From contig NZ_JH947126.1 in the NCBI RefSeq assembly GCF_000302595.1, positions 213,213-277,212 on the forward strand: DNA of 64,000 bases, written 5' to 3'. Under the pieces are notes generated by a model. It ran no database searches and was not told where the DNA came from. It was given only the letters and a program-made list of their open reading frames with translations. A program made the position numbers and the translations under genes. Shown here in pieces: positions 35,927 through 45,513 of the stretch (positions are counted from its first letter, which is position 1; each line of letters opens with the position of its first letter). This DNA comes from Pedobacter arcticus A12 (GTDB taxonomy: Bacteria > Bacteroidota > Bacteroidia > Sphingobacteriales > Sphingobacteriaceae).

Positions 35927-36790
35927 ATGATACTAATTGCAGACGGGGGCTCCACAAAAACCAGTTGGACACTAATTCAAGATGATGGAAAAAAGGTAAT
36001 GTTTAATACTGAGGGCTATAATCCATATTTTTCTAATACGGAATATATTATAGATTCTATGAAAAAGAATATGCCCTCTGATTTACCAGTAGCAAAAATC
36101 AAAGAAGTTAACTACTATGGGGCCGGAGTGCACAACGACGAAAAGGCTGCGATAGTTGCAAGTGCAATGAAAGTGATTTTTCCGGTTGCTAAAATTAACA
36201 TCGGACATGATTTGTTAGCAGCCGCTAGAGCTTTATTAGGAAACAAAAGAGGCTTTGCCGCAATTTTGGGTACAGGAACAAATACTTGTATTTACGACGG
36301 TGAAGGTATTGAAATGAGTATCGATTCTTTAGCATTTATTTTAGGTGATGAAGGTAGCGGTTGTTACATCGGAAAAAAACTTTTAGGTGATTATATAAGA
36401 GGCTATATGCCGAAAAACGTGAGAGACTCTTTTTGGGAGACTTTTAAACTAACACCCGATGATATTTTAGAGGCAGTTTACACACAGCCTTTGCCAAACA
36501 GATTCTGTGCAAGCTTCAGTAAATTTGTATATGATATAACACTAAATCTTGAATACTCAAGAGGTCTGGTAAGAACATCTTTTGAAGATTTTTTCAAAAA
36601 CTTGGTAAGCCATTATCCAAACTATAAAGAACTTGAATTCAATTGTATTGGATCAGTTGCCTATAACTTTAGAAATGTTTTAGAAGAGGTTGCTACAGAG
36701 TACGGAATGAAGGTTGGAAAAATCATCCGTTCTCCTATAGATGATTTAGTGAAATTTCACTTAGAAAACTTTAATCAGAAACAGGCTTAA
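35927..36790 (+). CDS. BadF/BadG-type sugar kinase (N-acetylglucosamine kinase-like)
   Basis: This 287-residue ASKHA-fold ATPase has the phosphate-1 loop LIADGGSTKTSWTLI, the catalytic-region VNYYGAGVHND, phosphate-2 loop FAAILGTGTNTCIYDG and the adenosine-loop region FILGDEGSGCYIGKKLLGDY. These are the hallmarks of the BadF/BadG/BcrA family branch that includes eukaryotic-type N-acetylglucosamine kinase. It probably phosphorylates GlcNAc or another amino sugar recovered from cell wall. It is monocistronic, with a strong terminator after it. Substrate is inferred from the family only. Confidence 0.85.
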   Translation: MILIADGGSTKTSWTLIQDDGKKVMFNTEGYNPYFSNTEYIIDSMKKNMPSDLPVAKIKEVNYYGAGVHNDEKAAIVASAMKVIFPVAKINIGHDLLAAARALLGNKRGFAAILGTGTNTCIYDGEGIEMSIDSLAFILGDEGSGCYIGKKLLGDYIRGYMPKNVRDSFWETFKLTPDDILEAVYTQPLPNRFCASFSKFVYDITLNLEYSRGLVRTSFEDFFKNLVSHYPNYKELEFNCIGSVAYNFRNVLEEVATEYGMKVGKIIRSPIDDLVKFHLENFNQKQA

Positions 36791-36804
36791 AAATTTTAAA
36801 AAGC

Positions 36805-36840
36805 AAACGGGCTGCAAATAATTTAGCAGCCCGTTTTGGG
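36805..36840 (+). terminator. Intrinsic terminator after the BadF-type kinase
   Basis: AAACGGGCTGC (36805-36815) and GCAGCCCGTTT (36826-36836) form a perfect 11-bp stem with a 10-nt AT-rich loop, followed by TGGG. With A-rich and T-rich flanks it could also serve the convergent DUF4397 gene. Confidence 0.8.
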
Positions 36841-36863
36841 TTAATCATAGTTTATATTTTCAA

Positions 36864-37559
36864 TTAGTTCCTTTGAATTTTAAGTCCTAATTTAAGGCTA
36901 TCAACAGTGGTGGCATTGTTATAAAATCCTTTTGCCCAAATGGTATAAATTTTACCACTTTCAATCATCACGCCGTTTTCTGCTCCAGTATTTCCAGAAC
37001 CTGTTTGGGTAGTTACACTAAAATTATATTTCTTGCCTCCAGGGATCTCAACAAATTTAGAATGCTTTTTGTAAGCTACATCACTAACTAAAGTTGAATC
37101 TACACCGTAGTTAAGCTTTAAAGCAGGTGCACCCACACTTAAATTTAAAAAACGTATTTGTGCTTTTCCTGTTGTAGGATTTGTTAAAGAGTCGGTTATC
37201 GTTAAAAATTCATGGCTGGGAGCCTCTCCTACTACATATACCGAATAAATTTCTCCCGGCTTTGCCAACAAAGTTCCTGTTCTTAGCGTATCTGTTGTTT
37301 CGTCTTTGTAAATCCCGATACGGCGTGAGCCAGTGTAAATGTCGAAATATGGTAAACGCTCAGTAAAACTAAATGAATCATTGTTCACCAATCTGTTATC
37401 AATAACAAAATCAAAATTTTCTAAATTTGGTGATGCATTAATTACGGATAGCCATGCAGAATTGGGCGCAGTATTATTATCTTTCAAACAAGAAGTCAAG
37501 GAAAATACGGCCAATAATATCGCTAATACACCAATCTTTCTATTTCTCAAACTTTTCAT
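36864..37559 (-). CDS. DUF4397-domain lipoprotein
   Basis: From ATG 37559 the product is 231 residues with a lipoprotein signal peptide (RKIGVLAILLAVFSLTSCLKD). The frame is open upstream to 37631, but that extension lacks signal-peptide character. The mature part shows DUF4397-type repeats: AWLSVINASPNLENFDFVIDNRLVN and IRFLNLSVGAPALKLNYG, with KPGEIYSVYVVGEA and ESGKIYTIWAKGF in between and after. It should be a lipid-anchored periplasmic or outer-membrane protein with beta-sandwich domains; its role is unknown. It is convergent with the kinase gene. Confidence 0.85.
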   Translation of the reverse strand: MKSLRNRKIGVLAILLAVFSLTSCLKDNNTAPNSAWLSVINASPNLENFDFVIDNRLVNNDSFSFTERLPYFDIYTGSRRIGIYKDETTDTLRTGTLLAKPGEIYSVYVVGEAPSHEFLTITDSLTNPTTGKAQIRFLNLSVGAPALKLNYGVDSTLVSDVAYKKHSKFVEIPGGKKYNFSVTTQTGSGNTGAENGVMIESGKIYTIWAKGFYNNATTVDSLKLGLKIQRN

Positions 37560-37852
37560 AACTGTTAATTTTAAATTTTTAATCATTATTAATTCCTGTG
37601 TTCTAACTACCTTAACGCAGCAAGTGTACAATACGCTACAAAAAAAAACAATTTAAATTAACACTAGTAAAATATCCCTAGACCATACGCTGCTATAACC
37701 ATGTTTACCATATTAATTTATGTTTAACATGATATTTCTTAAAGTATTGTTACGTCCTATCTTAATTGCACTCAAAATAAAATAAAAAGCTATTGCGATT
37801 AATATTTTTTAACGATACATTTAAATACAACCTAAATAGTTAAAACAATAAG

Positions 37853-38608
37853 ATGATTAAACGTAGAGATTTCTTGAAAACCACAGCCTTGACCACCACG
37901 TTAGCAGTTGGTTTACCTCAAATTGTAAGTGCTGCAATACCAGAAACTGCAACATCAAGACTAAAACTAAGTACAGATGAAATAATCCTTTTCCAAGGAG
38001 ATTCTATCACCGATGCCGGAAGAAAGAAGGCCAATACAGATTTTAGTACTATGGATAACTTAGGCTATGGCTACGCTTTGCATGCTGGCGCAACTTTACT
38101 TAACAACCAGCCATCAAAAAACCTGCATATTTATAATAAAGGAATTAGTGGAAACAAAGTTTACCAACTGGCAGAACGTTGGGATAGCGATTGTTTGGAC
38201 TTAAATCCAAGTTTATTAAGCATTTTGATAGGAGTTAATGATTATTGGCATAAACACAGCGGAAAATACGATGGTACAGTTAAGGTTTATGAAAACGATT
38301 TAACAGCACTGTTACAACGGACTATAAAAAAGCTTTCTAATGTAAAGCTGGTAATTGGCGAGCCGTTCGCAGTGAAGGGTGTAAAGGCGGTAGATGATTC
38401 TTGGTATCCAGAATTTGACGAATACAGAGCTTCAGCTAAAAAAATCGCCAAAGAATTTAACGCTATTTTTGTTCCATACCAAGCAGTATTTGACGAGGCA
38501 TTAAAAAGTGCTCCTGGAACTTATTGGACCAAAGACGGTGTTCATCCAAGTTTAGCAGGTGCTAAATTAATGGCTGAAGCATGGCTTAAAGCCACCAAGT
38601 TAGGTTAG
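37853..38608 (+). CDS. SGNH/GDSL hydrolase with Tat signal
   Basis: This 251-residue protein starts with a twin-arginine-type signal (KRRDFLKTTALTTTLAVGLP) and is probably exported folded. The hydrolase has the four SGNH blocks: the nucleophile Ser in FQGDSITDAG, Gly in GISGNKV, Asn in LIGVNDYWH and Asp/His in KDGVHPSLAGAKL. Such enzymes are lipases, acetyl-xylan esterases or carbohydrate esterases; Tat-exported versions in Bacteroidetes are often rhamnogalacturonan acetylesterase-like. Substrate cannot be read here. marC follows after 31 bp on the same strand. Confidence 0.92.
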   Translation: MIKRRDFLKTTALTTTLAVGLPQIVSAAIPETATSRLKLSTDEIILFQGDSITDAGRKKANTDFSTMDNLGYGYALHAGATLLNNQPSKNLHIYNKGISGNKVYQLAERWDSDCLDLNPSLLSILIGVNDYWHKHSGKYDGTVKVYENDLTALLQRTIKKLSNVKLVIGEPFAVKGVKAVDDSWYPEFDEYRASAKKIAKEFNAIFVPYQAVFDEALKSAPGTYWTKDGVHPSLAGAKLMAEAWLKATKLG

Positions 38609-38639
38609 TAAAGAAAATCAGATTTAATCCTACCAGCTA

Positions 38640-39215
38640 ATGATCGAAAAATTGAATTTTAAAGAAATCCTTTCAGTAACCATGGTGCTGTTCGCGATTA
38701 TTGATATTTTAGGTTCAATCCCATTGATTATTGATTTACGACGTAAAGCTGGCGGACATATTCAATCAGAAAAAGCAACTTTAGTATCATTATTACTGAT
38801 GTTGCTTTTTTTATTTTTAGGAGAAGCCTTATTGAAAGTCATAGGGTTAGATATCTCATCCTTTGCCATCGCCGGATCCATTGTTATTTTCATTATTGCC
38901 ATGGAAATGGTTCTTGGAATCAATTTTTTTAAGGAAGAAATCCCAGAAACAATTTCTATTGTTCCTTTGGCATTTCCACTTATAGCAGGTGCGGGAACAA
39001 TGACCACGCTGTTGTCTCTTAAGGCAGAATATGCCACCATAAATATAGTTATCGGCATATTTGTAAATCTTCTGTTTGTATATGCCGTTTTAAAAAACTC
39101 TCAACGAATAGAAAGGCTATTTGGCCCAACTGGGCTACATATTCTTAGAAAAGCGTTTGGAATCATTTTACTAGCTATTGCCGTTAAAATGTTCAGAAAC
39201 AACACTGGATTTTAA
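38640..39215 (+). CDS. MarC family integral membrane protein
   Basis: This 191-residue, highly hydrophobic protein has about six membrane segments. MarC/UPF0056 signatures include the N-terminal FAIIDILGSIPLIIDLRRKAGG, GLDISSFAIAGSIVIFIIAMEMVLG, the VPLAFPLIAGAGTMTTLLSL loop and the C-terminal GLHILRKAFGIILLAIAVKM. Function is not established for the family; the original link to multiple antibiotic resistance was not confirmed. It follows the SGNH hydrolase by 31 bp and may share its transcript. A weak hairpin with T-run follows at 39243-39278. Confidence 0.92.
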   Translation: MIEKLNFKEILSVTMVLFAIIDILGSIPLIIDLRRKAGGHIQSEKATLVSLLLMLLFLFLGEALLKVIGLDISSFAIAGSIVIFIIAMEMVLGINFFKEEIPETISIVPLAFPLIAGAGTMTTLLSLKAEYATINIVIGIFVNLLFVYAVLKNSQRIERLFGPTGLHILRKAFGIILLAIAVKMFRNNTGF

Positions 39216-39242
39216 TTTATTACAATACCAATCAACTTCACT

Positions 39243-39278
39243 CCAAAGCTCGCTCTTTGGTTTGCTAATTTTTTTTAT
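39243..39278 (+). terminator. Weak intrinsic terminator after marC
   Basis: CCAAAG and CTTTGG form a 6-bp stem around loop CTCGCT, followed by TTTGCTAA and a run of eight T. Short stem, so moderate at best. Confidence 0.45.
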
Positions 39279-39431
39279 TTCACAGCAGTCTTAAAATCAA
39301 AGGAATGGTTTTTTGCTTCTGTTCAAACCTAGCATCTCTTTAGATTAAGCCCAGTGCTTAAACATATCCACATTTAGCTATTTATCCACCTTATTTAAAG
39401 CATCGCATTAAATTAACGAAATTAGCTTTCC

Positions 39432-40106
39432 ATGCTCGTTTCAATCACTTTAGTTAGGTATTCAAAAGCACTTGTACCCTTTGCTTTTATAGCAATGGCA
39501 ATACACCGTTTACCGCTGTATTTCAATTCGAAAATTAGCTTTTGGAAACTTTTAGGTTGTGGTAAAAACGGAACTTTCGACATTAATCCAGATTTTCAAC
39601 AATGGGGTTTATTGGCTGTTTGGCAAACAAAAGCTGACTTTGACGAATTTCAAGAAAAATCACTCATTGCAAAATGGTGGAGAATATTTTGTTTTGACCA
39701 ATCTTATATCCTTTTAGAACCTACTTCTTCTCATGGAAAATGGAGTGGGAAAGAACCTTTTGGCAACCCAAAAATCAGACAAGCAAAAGGAAGACTTGCA
39801 GTACTTACAAGAGCTACAATTAGACCAAATAAATTAAAAAACTTCTGGAGAAACGTTCCGCCAGTTGCTTCAATTATGGGCAAATCCAAAGGCTTTATTA
39901 CATCAATTGGAATTGGAGAGGCGCCATTTTTTATGCAGGCAACTTTCTCTATTTGGGAAACTGTAGACGACGTTGTGAAGTTCGCTTACAAAGATGAAGA
40001 ACACGCGAAAGTAGTAAAGCTAACTCGTGATGAAGGTTGGTATAGCGAAGAGCTTTTTGCGAGATTCATTATCCTTGAAACACATGGAAAACTGATAAAA
40101 GCATAA
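39432..40106 (+). CDS. CrtA-like (spheroidene monooxygenase family) protein
   Basis: This 224-residue protein resembles the CrtA/spheroidene-monooxygenase-like family: MAIHRLPLYFNSKISFWKLLGCGKNGTF, then GNPKIRQAKGRLAVLTRATIRPNKLKNFW, GFITSIGIGEAPFFMQATFSIWET and KLTRDEGWYSEELFARF, consistent with a ferredoxin-like alpha/beta barrel. In phototrophs CrtA oxygenates carotenoids. Here there are no crt genes around it, so a carotenoid substrate is not supported by context, and many non-phototroph homologues have no assigned role. It is a single gene; a small conserved-looking ORF follows 70 bp downstream. Confidence 0.75.
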   Translation: MLVSITLVRYSKALVPFAFIAMAIHRLPLYFNSKISFWKLLGCGKNGTFDINPDFQQWGLLAVWQTKADFDEFQEKSLIAKWWRIFCFDQSYILLEPTSSHGKWSGKEPFGNPKIRQAKGRLAVLTRATIRPNKLKNFWRNVPPVASIMGKSKGFITSIGIGEAPFFMQATFSIWETVDDVVKFAYKDEEHAKVVKLTRDEGWYSEELFARFIILETHGKLIKA

Positions 40107-40176
40107 AAAAAATTGAGGTAATAACATTGAAACAAAAACACCTTAGTGTATTTTATTTTTAAAATATTTACAAATT

Positions 40177-40422
40177 ATGAGAATTGTTGCAGAATTACCA
40201 CACCCAGAATGTAAGATCACCATCTTTTCTATGAACAATAAATACATCATCAAATTTGAGCAAGGCGCTATTGAGCAAACATACAAATTAGCCGAGATGG
40301 ATATTTTAAATGGTATCGATGGGGTGTTTGAAGTTATTGATGAAGCGTTCATAAAATCGGTAATAGAAAACTTCAAGACAATGAGGTCTGAATTTATAGC
40401 TACTTACAATAGACATAACTAA
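40177..40422 (+). CDS. Small hypothetical protein
   Basis: This 81-residue protein (VAELPHPECKITIFSMNNKYIIKFEQ, then IEQTYKLAEMDILNGIDGVFEVIDEAFI) has no signal peptide or membrane segment. The alternating beta pattern at the start and amphipathic helices after suggest a small folded domain. It resembles conserved small proteins of Bacteroidetes with no assigned function. It is followed by a long, gene-poor AT-rich spacer. Confidence 0.75.
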   Translation: MRIVAELPHPECKITIFSMNNKYIIKFEQGAIEQTYKLAEMDILNGIDGVFEVIDEAFIKSVIENFKTMRSEFIATYNRHN

Positions 40423-40983
40423 ACAATTAGATAAAGTACATAAAATACTTAAAAATAGATAGTTAAATTTTATTTAATGTTTTATCAGAATATAATTTGG
40501 GAATACTGAAATTATCTTACGAATACAAACAGGAATATACTAAACATTAGATTGAGATAAAACTTATAAATTCCTAATAAATAGACTATTGATTATTAGA
40601 TAAAAATATTATTTGGCTTAGGATAACTGCGAAATATAAACTAAGTCTAGCGTAAAACACCGTTCATAGCTATTGGTTGATAACTATAGTTAAAGATTAA
40701 GATTTAACGCTCGAACATTTTAACAGAGCATTCACAAATAGAATTAACAAGAAAATAAACACATGTTAAATACTGGTTTTTCATTATAAAAAAACCGATG
40801 GCCAAGGTTTATATAATTTTAGCTTTGTTGCCCCTATTTTATGATGAGCAAAATAATTTGACAAAACAAACTTCATAGCTAGCGGCAATCTAAAACAACC
40901 TTAGTGTGTTTTTTTTATATTAATTTAAAAACTAAGTACTTATCTAATAGGATTAATAAAATACCGAAAAACTATTTTATAAA
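40423..40983. other. Long AT-rich spacer without a convincing gene
   Basis: This 561-bp stretch holds a -7-like TAGCTTTG at 40820-40827 but no good -33 partner. A 27-codon ORF begins at ATG 40798 (MAKVYIILALLPLFYDEQNN) and is hydrophobic at its start, but nothing else supports it. GGTTTTT and AAAAAACC near 40772-40793 could form a weak hairpin. Confidence 0.3.
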
Positions 40984-41598
40984 ATGGCGAATAAAAATAT
41001 TTACCTAATTAGGCACACGGAAACCTACAACCCAAACAAGCTATGTTTTGGTCAATCGGAAATGCCTTTAGAGGAAAATTTCACTGTACAGTTTGATTGG
41101 ATTAGAGAGCGATTACAACTTAATAATAATACGATTTATTACAGCAGCAATTTAAGGAGGTGCGCCAAATTAGCTAGCTATTTAAGTGACGATAAATTCA
41201 CAGTTGACCAACGAGTTTCGGATTTAAATTACGGCGTATGGGAGATGATGGAATGGGCTAAAATCCCCACAAAAGAATTAACCGCTTGGAACGGAGATTT
41301 TGTAAATTATAGGATCAAAAAAGGAGAATCATTTTTAGATTTACACGAAAGAGCTATTGATTTTTACGAGGAGACAGTTTCCAATAACGAATCAGAAAAT
41401 ATTGTACTGGTAACGCATGCTGGAGTAATTCGCTCTATTGTTTCATATGTTTTGGAATTTCCGTTAGAAAAGGTTTTTAACCTACAGATTGATTATAGCA
41501 GTTTATCTAAGTTAAGCTACAGCGAAGAATTAGCATTAAGCAGTATCTCATTTCTAAATCTCACGGCAGAACATTTAAAAACCGTTACTAAAGATTAA
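40984..41598 (+). CDS. Histidine phosphatase family protein (alpha-ribazole phosphatase/phosphoglycerate-mutase-like)
   Basis: This 204-residue protein has the phospho-His motif LIRHTET near the start and, after it, FGQSEMPLEE, YYSSNLRRCAKLASYL with the second Arg, DLNYGVWEMMEW and the second His in VTHAGVIRSIV. The pattern is closest to CobC-type (alpha-ribazole phosphatase) members, but no cobalamin gene is adjacent, so the substrate remains open. Its stop overlaps the convergent rpiA stop by 4 bp. Confidence 0.88.
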   Translation: MANKNIYLIRHTETYNPNKLCFGQSEMPLEENFTVQFDWIRERLQLNNNTIYYSSNLRRCAKLASYLSDDKFTVDQRVSDLNYGVWEMMEWAKIPTKELTAWNGDFVNYRIKKGESFLDLHERAIDFYEETVSNNESENIVLVTHAGVIRSIVSYVLEFPLEKVFNLQIDYSSLSKLSYSEELALSSISFLNLTAEHLKTVTKD

Positions 41599-42260
41599 CC
41601 GATTTTAAGCGTACTACCCTTTCCATCTTCGCTTATGATTACGTTCGCCATATTTGCAAACAAACCATTTTCTACAACACCAGGAATTGCATTCATTTTT
41701 ACAGATAATTCAGCGGGATTTTCAATTTTATAAAACTTACAGTCCACAATATAATTCTGATTATCTGTCACTAACAATTCATCGTCCTTATAACGCAGTT
41801 TAGGCACACAACCCAAGGCTTTAAGTTGAAAGATGGTGATTTCCTTTCCGAAAGGCGTAACTTCAACCGGAACAGCGAAATCACCTAAGTAATCCGACCC
41901 TTTGGCCGCATCGGCGATGATTACATAAAATTCGGTTACAGAAGCAATAATTTTTTCTCGCAACAAGGCGGCGCCACCACCTTTGACTAGGTTTTTACGA
42001 GCGTCAAACTCATCCGCACCGTCAATGGTAACGTCAATTTTAACAACGTCTTCAATAGGCAATAATGGGATATTTAATGAAATTGCTAATTCTTCAGTTG
42101 ATTTAGAAGTGGGAACTCCTTTTATGTGCAAACCATTTTTAACCATTTCACCAATCTTCATAATAGCGAAATAGGCTGTTGAACCGGTCCCTAAACCTAC
42201 AATCATTCCTTCTTTAACGTACTTTGTTGCTTCTTCGCCTATTAATTGTTTTGGATTCAT
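41595..42260 (-). CDS. rpiA: Ribose-5-phosphate isomerase A
   Basis: This 221-residue protein is a complete RpiA: VGLGTGSTAYFAIMKIGE (substrate phosphate loop), GVPTSKSTEELA, DVTIDGADEFDARKNLVKGGGAALLREKIIAS with the catalytic Asp/Glu/Lys, and IPGVVENGLFANMAN near the C terminus. It interconverts ribose 5-phosphate and ribulose 5-phosphate in the non-oxidative pentose phosphate pathway. It overlaps the convergent phosphatase gene by 4 bp and has a GNAT gene upstream on the same strand, about 96 bp away. Confidence 0.96.
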   Translation of the reverse strand: MNPKQLIGEEATKYVKEGMIVGLGTGSTAYFAIMKIGEMVKNGLHIKGVPTSKSTEELAISLNIPLLPIEDVVKIDVTIDGADEFDARKNLVKGGGAALLREKIIASVTEFYVIIADAAKGSDYLGDFAVPVEVTPFGKEITIFQLKALGCVPKLRYKDDELLVTDNQNYIVDCKFYKIENPAELSVKMNAIPGVVENGLFANMANVIISEDGKGSTLKIG

Positions 42261-42356
42261 TTCTTTTAGCTTTTTAGGGGTTAGGTTTTTAGGTGGTCAG
42301 TTTACTGAGTTTTCAAATGGTCTAAGTAAAATCTTGATTATTTGTATTTTTATCGA

Positions 42357-42839
42357 CTACAAAGCAATTGTCATTTTTAATATATCGTAGGATTTTCCTT
42401 TATGGTTAATTTGGAAATCGTTTTTCACGAATTCGAAACCATATTTAAGATAACATTTTTCTGCCGCCAAATTATTCTGAAGTAAAAACAAATCCATCCT
42501 TTTAATAGCTAGCATACGTTTCGCTTCGTGGTTCAGTAGTTCTATCAAAGTTTGTCCTAAACCTTTTCCCCTACGTTCGCTTTCACCGATGATTAAATGA
42601 CCTAATCTTGCTGAATCAGCATCTTGAGGGATAATTTCACCGTAAGCAACTGGTTTTTCGTTTTCGTCAATTCCTAAATAAATAAGTCTATCAGGATGTT
42701 TGAGGATATAATTCTCCAGCTGATCTGTTGAAAGTGGATATTTAAAACCAATCCCAGCGAATTTCAGCATGGTATCCTCGTCAATAATCCAATCAACCAG
42801 TATCTGAAAATGTTCTTTTTTAAACTGAACTAACCTCAT
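42357..42839 (-). CDS. GNAT-family N-acetyltransferase
   Basis: From ATG 42839 the product is 160 residues beginning MRLVQFKKEHFQILVDWI, the normal GNAT start; the frame is open upstream to 42875 without support. The acetyl-CoA binding motif is in LGHLIIGESERRGKGLGQTLIELLNHEAK, and the C-terminal strand LFLLQNNLAAEKCYLKYGFEFVKND is typical. It transfers an acetyl group from acetyl-CoA to an unknown amine. It may be in one minus-strand unit with rpiA. Confidence 0.88.
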   Translation of the reverse strand: MRLVQFKKEHFQILVDWIIDEDTMLKFAGIGFKYPLSTDQLENYILKHPDRLIYLGIDENEKPVAYGEIIPQDADSARLGHLIIGESERRGKGLGQTLIELLNHEAKRMLAIKRMDLFLLQNNLAAEKCYLKYGFEFVKNDFQINHKGKSYDILKMTIAL

Positions 42840-42931
42840 TAAACCTATTTGTGAGATGCTCCCTATCGTCAACATGACGGCTTCTTTTTATGAAAATCAT
42901 CCCGATGAACTAAAACAACACATACATAAGA

Positions 42932-43918
42932 CTAATGAACTAAATCACTTGGCCTTCCGTTTTTAAATGCTTTACGAGTACTTAAGCCCAAAAGCTCAAA
43001 CATCGCCATGTCGTCTTTAAAATCAGGATTTGGAGTAGTTAACAGTTTATCGCCGGCAAAAATAGAGTTTGCACCTGCCATAAAGCAAAAAGCTTGCTCT
43101 AAAACACTCATTTCATTTCGTCCTGCGGATAAACGCACTGCACTGTTAGGCATAATAATTCTTGCAGTAGCAATCATACGCACCATATCCCAAATCTCTA
43201 CTCTTGGCTGATCTGCCAATGGCGTACCTTTTACCGGAACCAAAGCGTTTACCGGAACAGATTCTGGGTGTTGTGGCATATTTGCTAAAACCTGCAACAT
43301 GGCTACCCTATCGTTAACAGTTTCACCCAAACCAATAATTCCGCCACTGCAAACTGTTAAATTTGCTTTACGCACATTTTCAATAGTCTGCAACCTGTCG
43401 TCGTAAGTACGGGTTGAAATAATCCTGCTATAATCCTCTTCAGACGTATCTAAATTGTGGTTATAAGCATATAAACCCGCATCAGATAAACGTTGTGCTT
43501 GGTGCGCATTCAACATCCCTAAAGTACAGCAAACCTCCATATCCATGTTGTTTACGGCGGTAACCATATCAATAACCTTATCAAAATCACGGTTGTCTCT
43601 AACCTCTCTCCAGGCTGCTCCCATACACAATCTTGATGCGCCGCCGTCTTTAGCTTTCTGTGCTAAATCAATCACCTCCTCAACCTTCATCATTGATTGC
43701 ACTTCCACGTCTGTATGGTAACGAGCTGCTTGTGGACAATACGAACAATCTTCCGGACAACCACCTGTTTTAATAGAGATTAGGGAGCTTATTTGAACTT
43801 CCGAATAATCTTTATTTTCACGTTGTATGGTAGCAGCTTCATAAACTAAATCTAAAAATGGTTTATTATAAATAGCTAGAATTTCTTCTTTGGTCCAGTT
43901 GTGTTTTGTTGTTTGCAT
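42932..43918 (-). CDS. bioB: Biotin synthase
   Basis: This 328-residue radical-SAM enzyme has the cluster motif CPEDCSYC (C54, C58, C61) in [17 protein letters not shown]. Other BioB signatures are [37 protein letters not shown] and [10 protein letters not shown] with the conserved Arg ligand of the [2Fe-2S] cluster. It inserts sulfur into dethiobiotin. The remaining bio genes are not adjacent. Upstream, the 64-bp spacer to mgtE contains a short TCAATGG-type repeat (43936-43972). Confidence 0.97.
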   Translation of the reverse strand: MQTTKHNWTKEEILAIYNKPFLDLVYEAATIQRENKDYSEVQISSLISIKTGGCPEDCSYCPQAARYHTDVEVQSMMKVEEVIDLAQKAKDGGASRLCMGAAWREVRDNRDFDKVIDMVTAVNNMDMEVCCTLGMLNAHQAQRLSDAGLYAYNHNLDTSEEDYSRIISTRTYDDRLQTIENVRKANLTVCSGGIIGLGETVNDRVAMLQVLANMPQHPESVPVNALVPVKGTPLADQPRVEIWDMVRMIATARIIMPNSAVRLSAGRNEMSVLEQAFCFMAGANSIFAGDKLLTTPNPDFKDDMAMFELLGLSTRKAFKNGRPSDLVH

Positions 43919-43982
43919 GTGTTAAGTTGTTGAAAAGTCAAGGGACAATGGTCATTAGTCCATTGACTTATTATTAAAGCAA

Positions 43983-45332
43983 TTATAGTAATAATTTAGA
44001 GGCTAAACCCAATAAAAGTAAAAATCCGAAAACATCGGTAAACGTTGTAATAATAATAGACGAAGCAATTGCAGGATCAATCCCTACCCTTTTTAAAATT
44101 AAAGGGATGCCAGCTCCCGTTATACCTGCAATCAACAAATTACCGGTCATGGCTATAAATATCACCATCCCCAGCATCAAATTATCATCATAAAAATAGG
44201 CAAAAAGACAAACGATAAATCCGTTAATAGCACCGTTAATTAGTCCAACCGTAAGTTCTTTTACAACGGTACGGTAAGCTTGGTGATCTGTCAAATCACT
44301 TAAAGTAATTCTACGGATGGTAACCGCAAGCGCCTGTGTGGCAGCGTTACCTCCCATTCCAGCAATAATAGTCATGTAGCCTGCTAAAACCACAATTTTA
44401 GTAACGGTAGGCTCAAAATATCTAATCACGGAAGACGCTAAAAAAGCAGTCCCTAAATTTAAAACAAGCCAAGGCAAACGAGATTTTACCGCATCAACCC
44501 AGTTACCACTTAACTCCTCGTCTTCAGAAACACCAGAAAACTTTAAAATATCTTCTGTATTTTCTTCTTCCATAACGTCAATCACGTCATCAAAGGTTAC
44601 TCGCCCCAGCAGTCTCATATTTATATCTACAACTGGGATACTGGTTAGGTTATACTGAGAAATTAAATCGGCCACCTCTTCCTGGTCTGTATCGGCTTTA
44701 ACATAAACAAATTCAGAATTTACCAGATCAGAAACTTTAGCGCTAACCTTGCTTTTAATAATATCTTTTAATGACACGATGCCTTTCAAAACATCGAAAT
44801 GATCGACAACGTAAATGGTATAAAACTCCTCTATTTCTTCACTTTGTAGGATAATTTGATCGATTGCCTGTTTTTTGGTCATTTCGGCATCCACCTTAAT
44901 TACCTGCGTGTTCATTAACCCACCCGCGGTATCTTCTGCATAAGTCATCAGGTTACGGATATGAACCGCGTCCTCTTTGTCCATGTCTTCCAGAATCTCA
45001 TGCTGATCGTCTTTATGCATCTGCGAGATGATGTCTGTAGCATCGTCGTAATCGAGTTCTTCTACAATTTCTTGACGCTTTTCTGGTTCTAGATCAACTA
45101 AAAGTTCTGCGGGATGCGCCTCTTGGCTCATTTCAGAAATCACATCTGAAGCAACGTCTACAGGCAGTAGGTTGATGATTCTTTTTTGAGCTTCTAGCGG
45201 AATTGACTCAAATAAAATTGCAATTTCTGATGCATGATAATCCTGAACCAACAACAAAAGTTCCTGCTCATCTCCCTCCAATGCCTGTTTGATCTTCAGG
45301 ATGTCGGTTTTGTCAATATCAAAGGATTGCAT
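43983..45332 (-). CDS. mgtE: Magnesium transporter MgtE
   Basis: This 449-residue protein has the complete MgtE layout. The cytosolic N domain (residues about 1-130, ending in QHEILEDMDKEDAVHIRNLMTY) and two CBS domains (EFYTIYVVDHFDVLKGIVSLKDI and SEFVYVKADTDQEEVADLISQYNLTSIPVVD) precede the membrane domain. That domain contains ASSVIRYFEPTV, MGGNAATQALAVTIRR and GAGIPLILKRVGIDPAIASSIIITTFTDVFGF. It is a Mg2+-gated Mg2+ channel/transporter. No magnesium riboswitch is evident upstream. A decayed fragment of a second mgtE is present at about 52.4-52.7 kb. Confidence 0.96.
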   Translation of the reverse strand: MQSFDIDKTDILKIKQALEGDEQELLLLVQDYHASEIAILFESIPLEAQKRIINLLPVDVASDVISEMSQEAHPAELLVDLEPEKRQEIVEELDYDDATDIISQMHKDDQHEILEDMDKEDAVHIRNLMTYAEDTAGGLMNTQVIKVDAEMTKKQAIDQIILQSEEIEEFYTIYVVDHFDVLKGIVSLKDIIKSKVSAKVSDLVNSEFVYVKADTDQEEVADLISQYNLTSIPVVDINMRLLGRVTFDDVIDVMEEENTEDILKFSGVSEDEELSGNWVDAVKSRLPWLVLNLGTAFLASSVIRYFEPTVTKIVVLAGYMTIIAGMGGNAATQALAVTIRRITLSDLTDHQAYRTVVKELTVGLINGAINGFIVCLFAYFYDDNLMLGMVIFIAMTGNLLIAGITGAGIPLILKRVGIDPAIASSIIITTFTDVFGFLLLLGLASKLLL

Positions 45333-45513
45333 GAACGCGAAATTAAATTTAATGGTTTAGAAATTTGCATTTTTTAGAATTTAAATTTCGGTTACAAACG
45401 CTATTTTTTTGCGTTAACTAATCTAGTACTGTAAGAAAATCGTCATATCCGTTTAAATCAGGGCGTCGTGGAACACCTCAGCCCTATTACTCAAACATTT
45501 ATCCAAATAATAT

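Noticed and set aside
39364..39390. Two DnaA-box-like words (ATATCCACA, TTATCCACC)
   Set aside because: Only two imperfect boxes, no dnaA/dnaN neighbours and no larger box cluster, so an origin is not supported.
40798..40881. 27-codon hydrophobic ORF (MAKVYIILALLPLFYDEQNN start)
   Set aside because: No RBS, promoter spacing or downstream context supports it; chance ORFs of this size are common.
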